NCBI RefSeq assembly: GCF_024166365.1
Contig: NC_064834.1
Span: forward strand, 53,734,001 to 53,798,000
Length of the DNA: 64,000 nt
Direction of reading: 5' to 3'
Source of the DNA: Elephas maximus indicus
Taxonomy: Eukaryota; Chordata; Mammalia; Proboscidea; Elephantidae
In this document: piece by piece, positions 56,561 through 64,000 of the stretch
Layout: every line of letters begins with the position of its first letter
Position numbering within the stretch: position 1 is the first letter of the stretch
The notes under the pieces: model-generated
Database searches by the model: none
What the model saw: only the letters and a program-made list of their open reading frames with translations
What the model was told of the DNA's origin: nothing
Program-made: the position numbers and the translations under genes

Positions 56561-57534
56561 CAGATGAATTCTTCTGAGGCTTGTATTTAAACCTTGTTAG
56601 GGTAGATCCCTAGCAACCTTTAATCTAGGGCTAATTTAGCCCCAATGACTAAGACAACATCATTCTGAGGATTCTATCCAATGCCCTGTGTAAGGTGTTT
56701 CCACCCTGGCTGGTGGGAATACAGCTTACTCCTAGGTCTATAAGAGGTCTAGAAATTGTTCTACCTATTCCTTCCCATGGTTCTTTCCTCAGCCTTGGGA
56801 AGTTTCCTCACACACATACACACATCAATACTCAAAGACTTGAGGGGACCTCCCTGCAAATTTCCAAAGCTCTTTCTCTGTGCATATTCCTCCTCTCTGA
56901 TACACAGCCCTAAGAAGTCTAACTATCTAAGCCTGCCTGAACTCCTATCTCTGTCTCCTCGTTGCGCAGACAGCTGGGCTGTGTTTGAGTTCTACTCCCT
57001 TGCACTGCAGCCTGGACACTGCCTACAGGCAGAAATTAGTACAGTCTTAGGGCTCACATTGTTTCTTTTTTCTCAGGGATTGCAGTTCTGTGCTGCTTGT
57101 TGTCTACTGTCTGAAAACCATTGTTGTATATATTACATTTGATTTTCTGGTTGTTTAATTTAAAACAGGAGGATAAATCCCGTCCCTGCTACTCCATTTT
57201 GGCCAGAAGAGGAACTTCCAACTACCGTTTTAGCATTTCTGTCTCAGAGTCCCCTCCTGCTGTGAGCTTTCTCTAAGTTCATCACTGTTGTTCTGTATTT
57301 CAGATGTTTTACCTGGAGGAATAGGTGAAGCACCTCCTCATGGATTGGAGTGAGCCTGTAAACAATGCCGCTTCAGTTGATGATTTAGGTGTTTTGGCAT
57401 GTTGCCTGGAGGCAGAGATATGATAACCATAAGTATGAAAGGCATCACTCACCATTCCAGAAACCTTGGGCTCTACTGAGTTAAAAAAAGTAGCTGCTCA
57501 CGTTAGTGCTACATTGTGCTCATAAATATTGTGT
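56561..57534. other. Unassigned; probable old LINE or LTR relics
   Basis: A short ACACAC-like run near 56810. 'gtccctgctactccattttg' followed by 'gccagaagaggaacttcc' near 57180 resembles an old L1 segment. The frame 56756-57142 has no known domain. No gene recognised. Confidence 0.35.
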
Positions 57535-58555
57535 GCACAACATGGATGAATCTGGAGGGCATTATGCTGAGTGCAATAAGTCAATCACAGAAGGACAGAT
57601 ATTGTATAAGACCACTACTATAAAAATTCATGAAACGGTTTACACACAAAAAGAAACAATCTTTGATGGTTACAAGGGAAGGGAGGAGTGAGGATGGAAG
57701 ATAGACAATAGATGAGTGGAAACTTTGGTGAAGGATAAGACAATACAAAATACTGGGGAAGCCAGCACAACCTGTACAAGGCAAGGTCATGGTAGCTCCA
57801 TAGATACATCCAAGTTACCTGAGGGATTGAATTGCTGGGCTGAGAGCTGTGGGGACTATGATCTCGGGGAATATCTAGCTCGATTGGCATAACATAGTTT
57901 ATAAAGAATATGTTCTACATTCTACTTTGGTGAGTAGCGTCTGGGGTCTTAAAAGCCTGTGAGCAGCCATCTAGGATACTCCACTGTTCCCACCCCTTTG
58001 GGAGCAAGGAAGAATGAAGAAAACTAAAGATACAAGGGAAAGATTAGTCCAAAGGACTAAGGGACCACGTTTATCACAGCCTCCACCAGACCAAGTCCAG
58101 TACAACGATATGGTGCCTGGCTACCACCACTGACTGCTCTGACAGGGATCACAATAGAGGGTCCCACACAGAGCTAGAAAAAAAAGTAGAACAAAATTCT
58201 AACTCAAAAAGAAAGACCAGACTTGCTGGCCTGACAGAGACTGGAGAAACCCTGAGAGTATGGTCCCCGGACACCCTTTCAGCTCAGTAATGAAGTTACT
58301 CCTGAGGTTCACCCTTCAGCCAAAGATTAGACACTCCCATAAATCAAAACGAGACTAGAGTCACACCACTCCAGGGGCAAGGACGAGAAGGCAGGTGGGT
58401 CGGGAAAGCTGGTAACAGGGAACCCAAAGTCAAGAAGGGAGAGTGCTGACATGTCGTGGGGTTGTTAACCAATGTCATAAAATAATATGTGTACTAACTG
58501 TTTCATGAGAAACTAGTTTTTTCTGTAAGCCTTCATCTAAAGTACAATAAAAAAT
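57535..58555 (+). repeat. L1 LINE 3' end
   Basis: 'aacatggatgaatctggagg' and 'gcattatgctgagtgcaata', then the UTR words 'gatggtgcctggctaccacc' and 'taaagtacaataaaaaatat' at the end. More diverged than the copies at 49-53 kb. Non-coding. Confidence 0.85.
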
Positions 58556-59484
58556 ATATGTGTTGTATGCATTTCTACTCCCACTATCAGGGAACAAGAA
58601 GGGACACATTTCTGCATACATCTAGCTTGAGTAACAGATTTGTGATGACCTCTTCAATACAAATTAGTTGCAAAATGTACACATTGTTTAGGTGAGATAA
58701 ATTATCGTATGGGAATATTAACTTTAAATATGTTAAAAGTTGGGGTATATCTAAATCAATCTTACATAACACCTAGTTCCAGTACTCAAAGAACTTATAA
58801 TTTAACAGAGGGAGAAAGTTGCTCTCATAACTTATTATAAGTTAAATCAAGAGAAAAACAAACAAAAATTAAAGGATTTCTAAGGTGAGAGAAATCCAGT
58901 TACTTTGGATTGCTCAAGAGAAGATGAAGAAAGTTTAACAGAGGGCAAGAAGATGTGTGTGCTCTTGACACATGGAGACATGTGGAGGGGATCCCTGACA
59001 AAAGAATAGCCAAAAAAAAAAAAAAGATACAGGGGCAGGAAAACACAGGCTATGTTCAGGATATAGCAAGTCATCTAGGTTTTGGATTGGAAGGCTTGTG
59101 AATAGAAGTTGTGAGAGAGGAGTTGAAGGATAGCCTGACACCATGACTACCTCTTGTTATATTATCAGAATTACTGCTACTTAGCTGTGTAGGCAGTGGG
59201 AGCCATTAAAAGTCTTAGTCAGGAAGAGACTTGGTTGACTTAAACAATAATAAAGAATGAGTGACACCAAGTTTTAGAAGACTAGCTTTCCAGGCGGAGG
59301 GAACAGCAAGTGTAAAGACTCTGAGGCAGAAACATTGGTATATTTGAGGAATATCGGGAAAGTCAATGTAGCTAGGGCATAATGCAAGCAGGGTAGTGAT
59401 GGGAGATGAGGTAAGCAAAAGCCAGATTTTTAGGACAGTTTATTTTTAACAAAATGGAGAATCATTAGAGGTTTTGTTTTGTTT
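58556..59484. other. Mostly unassigned; old dispersed repeat at 59240-59460
   Basis: 59290-59460 has the words 'ccaggcggagggaacagcaa', 'gtgtaaagactctgaggc' and 'gtgatgggagatgaggtaag' of the old repeat also seen in the PPRC1 introns. The rest is not assigned. An A-run lies at 59011. Confidence 0.4.
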
Positions 59485-60406
59485 CCCCAGTGTCGGGTTT
59501 TTGTTCTATTTTTTAGTATATTCACAAAGTTGTGCACCCATCGCCACTTTCTGATATTTGAACATTTTTATTACACCAAAAAGAAACCCTTTACCTATTG
59601 GCAGTCACTCTTCATTGTTCCTTCTCCCCTAGTCCCTGACAACCACGACTCTATTTTCTGTGTCTGTGGGATTTGCCTATAATGGAAATTTTATATAATT
59701 TGAATCATAAAATATGTGGCTTTTTGTGTCTGGCCTCTTTCACTTATAATGTTTTCAAGGTCCATCCATATTGTAGCATATATCAGTACTTTATTCATTT
59801 TTTATTGCCAAATAATATTCCAGTGTATGGATACATTACATTTTATTCATCTATTTATCAGTTGATGGACATTTGGGTTGTTTCTATGGCTATTATAAAT
59901 AACAGTGTTATAAACATTCATGCACAAGTTTTTTGGGGACGCATATTTTCAATTCTCTTAACTATATACCCAGGAGTAGAATTGCTGGTTCATATGATAC
60001 CAGAATATGTTCAACTTCTGAAGAACTGCCTGACTATTTTCCAAAGTGGCTACCCCATTTTGCATTCCCACAATGTTTAAGGATTGTACTTTATCCATAT
60101 CCTTACCAACAATTATTATCTTTTTGATTATTGTAATTTTCAGAGGTGTGAAGTGGCATTTCTCTGTGGTTTTGATTCGTATTTCTGTAAAAATGGTGTG
60201 GTGGCATCAGAGGTCCTCTAACTTCTGATGAGGAGAGAGAATCACCATTAACATCAGCCCAAGGCTGTTTCTTTTAGGTGGAGGTCAGACATAACTCCAC
60301 TCTCCAACCTTTTACCAGTTATGTCACCAACCGTCCCTCCCGCTGCACTCTCTAATTCTCTGCTGGGTTCAATAATTCATTGCAATTGCAAAACTCACAG
60401 ACCATA

Positions 60407-60534
60407 CTGACAGTTATGGGATTTATTAGGGAAGTAACAGGTTACAATTCAGGATCAGGAACAACTCAGGATAAAGTTGTTCCTGATCCTGAATTGCAAC
60501 CTGTTACTTCCCTAATAAATCCCGTAACTGTCAG
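60407..60534. repeat. Inverted repeat, 60-bp arms, 8-nt loop
   Basis: Left arm 60407-60466 and right arm 60475-60534 are complementary at 58 of 60 positions by eye; the loop is caggataa. The arms include the LTR poly(A)-signal area 'gggatttattaggg'. The transcript of either strand would fold into one long hairpin. Confidence 0.9.
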
Positions 60535-60589
60535 TCATCTTCTGCCAGGATAGCTTCTCAGCTGTGCCCGTAGACAAGTTTCTCTCTCT

Positions 60590-60668
60590 TGGCCCCTCTG
60601 CCCCTCGGCCCCTTGGCCCCTCGGTCCCTCAGCGCCTTGGCCCCTCAGTCCCTCAGCCCCTTGGCCCG
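60590..60668 (+). repeat. C/T-rich minisatellite in the LTR
   Basis: Eight or so units of the form ggcccctc / ggtccctca / ggccccttg follow each other, 8-9 bp each, with small changes. It lies just after the inverted repeat. Confidence 0.75.
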
Positions 60669-61870
60669 GCTTCTACCCTGCTTGGGCAAGTGTTACAAAG
60701 CTCTTTAGCTCCACCACTAAGTGCCTAGAGGCACTCCACTCCTCCAGTAAGCCTCCTGCCTGAAGGTGGCTCAGCTCTCCGGCTCTGTGAGTCAGCACAC
60801 CCACTGTGGCCACCTCTCTCCATGGGCTGGTCTCCTGGTTCTGCTGCTGCCATTTCTCTGCTGTCACTTATTGCTGTCTCGTGTTTCAGCTCTCTCCTGG
60901 GCTTAAGAGGTTCTCAGCACAGGTCCAAAGGATGTACTGCACTCCTGGCTCTTCTTTCTTAGTGATAGTGAGGTCCCTTCTCTGCTCTGGGATTGGCTCT
61001 CTTTTAAGCCTAGCAGAGTAGCAAAACTGACCATTCCCCTCATTAGGGTTCCATACACCTTATTTGTACGGCCCTACCCCCACAGGGGTTCCATGCACCT
61101 GATTTGCATTATTAGCAAGCTGTCCAATTCTCTTGGTGGGCCACAAGCACCTTATTTGCATAGTCCCACCCAATCATTTTATAAGGAGTCAGAAGACCAT
61201 GGCAAGAAAGGCCATATAAAAGTGATTTATTACACCACAATTTCCCTAATGGATAATGGTGTTGAATGTCTCTTCTTGTTCTTATTGGCCATTTGTGTAT
61301 CTTCTTTGGCCATTTGTGTATATTCTTTGTCCATTTTTTAATTAGGTTATTTGTCTTTTTCTTGTTAAGAGTTCCTTATATATTCTTGATATAAGTTCTT
61401 TATACCATATATGATTTGCAAATATTTTCTCCCATTCTGTGGATTGTCTTTTCACTTTCTTGATGGTGTCCTTTGAAATGCAAAAGTTTATAATTCTGAT
61501 GAAATCCAGTTTGTCTATCTTCTTTGGTTGCTTGTGCTTTTGGTGCCATATCAAAGAAGGCTTTACCTAACCAAGGCCATGAAGATTAACTCATTTTTTT
61601 TTTTTCCTAAAAGTTTTATAGTTTTAGCTCTTGTATTTAAGCCTATGATCCATTTTGAGTTAAATTTCTTTGGGTATGATGTAAGGAAGGGGTCCAACTT
61701 CATTCTTCTTCATGTGGAAATTCAGTTGTCTTAGAACTATTTGTTGAAAAGACTGTCTTTTCCCCAGTGAATAGTCTTGGCACCCTTGTCTCAAATCAAT
61801 TGCCCATAAATGTATGGATTTATTTCTAAACTCTCAATTCTACTCCCATATATTTGATTCAGCTTAAGTT

Positions 61871-62940
61871 ACTTAAAAGGGTTCTGGAGGCTAATTTAAG
61901 TTGACATATTATAAAATAATAAAAACTTTATGAGAATGAATTTATATTAAAATCTTCAGAGTAGTTAATAGCCTAGGCACAGTAAGTAGTTTCTCCAAGA
62001 TTTAAAAGACTTCCTTATAAGAAAGAAGACTAATAACTGCTAGTCATGGTTTTTGAGACAAGACACACAAAAACATAAACATGAAATGAGACAAAAAATT
62101 ATATAATTTACTATCCTATAAGGCTACCTCAAATAACATACAAGACAAAATATGGGACATTGTTTTTGAACTTAATTTATTTTGCTGGCTAGAGGCCTAG
62201 TCTCTTATTTTAAATACATTAGTTTCTTTAATGGGAAAGTACTTAAAAATGCCCAAAACATTTGAGGAAGCAAAAATCCTGCACCACAGTTTAAAAGAAA
62301 ACTTAGGTTTCTCTTCAACAATTTTATGCCAGTGAATAGTAGTACTGATCTAAAAATTAAATTACAGTGAGAAACCAGTCAAACTAATTTTAATTTAGAG
62401 ACCCTTAGATCTTAATTCACTGTGCAGAAAACTCTGAATCCCCCTTAATGAGTTCACACCGTGGTTAATGGTACTCTCTATCCTCACTAAGACTCCAATC
62501 ACACGTGTGAAAACCACTTCAGAGTCTTCACCAAAAACTCACCTGAAGAAACCTTAATGGGCATTTGGAGGAAAACACAGCGAGTTCATACAGCACAGAC
62601 CAAGCTGCAATTAGCCAGATAACAAACTCGTCAAAATGCTCTTGAACCAGCTGAAAGTAAAGAGATAAAAGACCACTAACAAACCGCAAAGAGAGCAGAG
62701 GTTCTTGATCTAAGAGGTTTTACTTAGAGACGACTCCCAAGACCTAGGAAAGTGGATTGAACATGCAAAGGGCTCGTATAAGCACCGATGTTCCACAGTC
62801 CCCTTCTGAGGTTGTCTAGCAGGCAAATTGCCTTTGGGTTCCATGTCACTGACACCAAAATGTTGTAAAGAAAAACTTGAGTGTTGTTTCAAGTTAAAAC
62901 AGAGGTTTATTAAGAGTTTAAAACAATTGCAGTTGGGATT
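61871..62940 (-). mobile_element. Possible ERV remnant: LTR 3' end, tRNA-Leu-like primer site, leader
   Basis: On the minus strand, an AATAAA in 'aactcttaataaacctc' (about 62910) is followed by a U5-like stretch and then 'ttggtgtcagtgacatgg' (about 62835-62858). This begins like the tRNA-Leu primer-binding site TGGTGTCAG used by ERVL elements. The next kilobase would then be leader or internal sequence; I see no intact gene in it. The 5' part of the LTR is missing, replaced by L1 sequence. An old, broken copy; tentative. Confidence 0.35.
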
Positions 62941-64000
62941 TAGGGTCATGGTTTCATGGGATATCCCAGCTAACCGGCCTAATAATGTGTTTAGTGCTTC
63001 TGTTCTACCTCCTATTTTGTTGCATAGTGCCTGGGTTCTTAAAAGCTTATAAGCAGCCATCAAGGCACAAGAGTTGGTCTCTATTCACCTGGAGCAACAG
63101 AAGAAAAAGGAAAGTCAAGAATAGGAAGAGAATATGGAATGTGTGGCTAATTGCCTCCATGAACAACTGCCTCCTTTGCCATGAGACCAGAAGAACTGGA
63201 TGGTGCCCAGCTACCATTACTGAACTTTTTGATCAAAGATTCCATAGAAGAATCCTGACCCAAAGGGGAAAAATGCAGAACAGAATTTCAAACTCTCTTG
63301 GACTCCAGATTTTCTGGAGCCATGGAGGGTGGATGAATCCCTGAAACTATTGCTCTGAGATAATCTTTAAATCTGAAACCAAAAATATCACCTAAAAGTC
63401 ATCTTAAAACCAAATAGTTTAGCTTAACTGGTAAAGAATGTCGGCCTTAAGCATTGTGTTAGTTATTTAGTGCTGCTATGACAGCAACACCACAAGTGGA
63501 TGGCTTTAACAAACAGAAGTTTATTCTCTCACAGTCCAGTAGTCTAGAAGTCCGAATTTAGGGTGCCAGCTCCAGGGGAAGGCTTTCTCTCTCTGTTGGC
63601 TCTGGAGGAAGGTCCTTGTCATCAATCTTCCCTTTGTCTGGGAGCATCTCAGCACAGGAACTTCAGGTCCAAAGGACACGCTCTGCTTCTGGCACTGCTT
63701 TCTTGGTGGTATGACGTCCCCGTGTTTCTCTGCTCACTCCTCTCTTTTATATCTCAAAACAGATTGGCTTAAGACACCATTTAATCTTGTAGATCTCATC
63801 AATATAACTGCTGATAATCCATCTTATTACATCATAGTGATAGAATTTACAATACATTTACAACACATTGGGAAATCACATCAGATGATAAAATGGTAGA
63901 CAATCATACAAGGGAATCATGACCTAGCCAAGTTGACAGATACTTTGGGGGGACAAAATTCAAACAATGATAAGCATTATGCTCTTTTAAGAACTACCTA
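62941..64000 (+). repeat. L1-related 3' UTR sequence, split by a solo LTR
   Basis: 62941-63454 has the words 'catggtttcatgggatatcc', 'gcatagtgcctgggttctta' and 'gagaccagaagaactggatg' of the L1 3' UTR seen at 42800-43100 and 52500-52750. It continues after the LTR at 63973 ('agcattatgctcttttaaga') to the window end. Confidence 0.7.
63455..63972 (-). mobile_element. MaLR-type solo LTR, antisense
   Basis: It starts 'tgtgttagttatttagtgct' and ends 'gacaaaattcaaacaatgat'. It is the reverse of the LTR at 34290-34796 over its full length of about 518 bp. The 5-bp target duplication agcat (63450-63454 and 63973-63977) is perfect. Only the LTR is present. Confidence 0.88.

Larger units (their letters stand above)
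60197..61239 (-). mobile_element. Solo LTR, ERVL/MLT2-like, with an internal hairpin
   Basis: Ends tgtggtg and caccaca are a 7-bp inverted terminal repeat of TG...CA type; length 1043 bp. Read on the minus strand, the 5' part has octamer motifs atgcaaat (complement at 61154-61161 and 61102-61109) and later an aataaa in 'ccctaataaatccc'. That supports the minus orientation. It includes a C/T-rich minisatellite (60590-60668) and a large inverted repeat (60407-60534). No internal genes, so a solo LTR. A clear target duplication was not found. Confidence 0.6.
59485..61870 (-). repeat. Old L1 (L1M-type), antisense, split by a solo LTR
   Basis: 59485-60196 ('ttcaaggtccatccatattg', 'tccaaagtggctaccccatt') and 61240-61870 ('ggataatggtgttgaatgtc', 'gatccattttgagttaaatt') are one reversed L1 ORF2/3' region interrupted by the LTR 60197-61239. 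Confidence 0.8.

Noticed and set aside
60590-60668. CRISPR-like or regulatory array in the C/T-rich repeat
   Set aside because: The units are 8-9 bp without spacers and lie in a mammalian LTR; it is a simple minisatellite.
30306-64000. Search for ELOVL3 (next gene after NOLC1 in human) or another coding gene
   Set aside because: No exon with fatty-acid elongase motifs or any other conserved coding pattern was seen. In human, ELOVL3 lies roughly 60 kb beyond NOLC1, so it is probably outside the window.

Overview
The window is mammalian nuclear DNA from an afrotherian, most likely an elephant. The coding exons match two well-known mammalian genes. The young repeats are the tRNA-derived AfroSINE and an RTE/BovB-type LINE whose 3' tail resembles that SINE's, a combination typical of elephants and their paenungulate relatives. 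The exact species is an inference; manatee or hyrax cannot be excluded from the sequence alone.

Layout. 1-5100: old and young repeats (L1, RTE, MaLR/ERVL LTRs, L2). 5100-20490: PPRC1 (PGC-1-related coactivator), 14 coding exons on the + strand, CpG-rich promoter, predicted protein 1654 aa. 20490-21780: short intergenic stretch with a MER5-like relic. 21780-30305: NOLC1 (Nopp140), 13 coding exons on the + strand, predicted protein 704 aa, with a CpG/CRE/ETS promoter and a probable 1.6 kb 3' UTR. 30305-64000: no coding gene recognised; nearly all interspersed repeats, many nested, among stretches I cannot assign.

The two genes lie head to tail with about 1.6 kb between them, in the same order as on human chromosome 10q24. 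PPRC1 is a growth-regulated nuclear coactivator of nuclear genes for mitochondria. NOLC1 is a nucleolar/Cajal-body chaperone of snoRNPs and ribosome biogenesis. Both serve growth, but the sequence shows no sign of joint regulation beyond two separate CpG promoters. All exon boundaries were read by eye from GT/AG sites, reading-frame continuity and my knowledge of the human proteins.

I found no undescribed cellular system. The most unusual material is in the retrotransposon-rich 3' half: (i) a SINE/L1 chimera bounded by a perfect 17-bp target-site duplication; (ii) an antisense L1 inside it that makes a palindrome with 1.6-kb arms; (iii) a 77-bp GC-rich hairpin insert with a 6-bp duplication in one arm; (iv) a U6 snRNA pseudogene fused to a 5.3-kb L1; (v) a composite SINE with a tRNA-Gly-like head and a body resembling the RTE 5' UTR; (vi) a near full-length RTE nested in a MaLR LTR; (vii) a 60-bp-arm hairpin inside a solo LTR. 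In PPRC1, exon 4 carries a competing in-frame splice donor that appears to come from a single codon difference from human.
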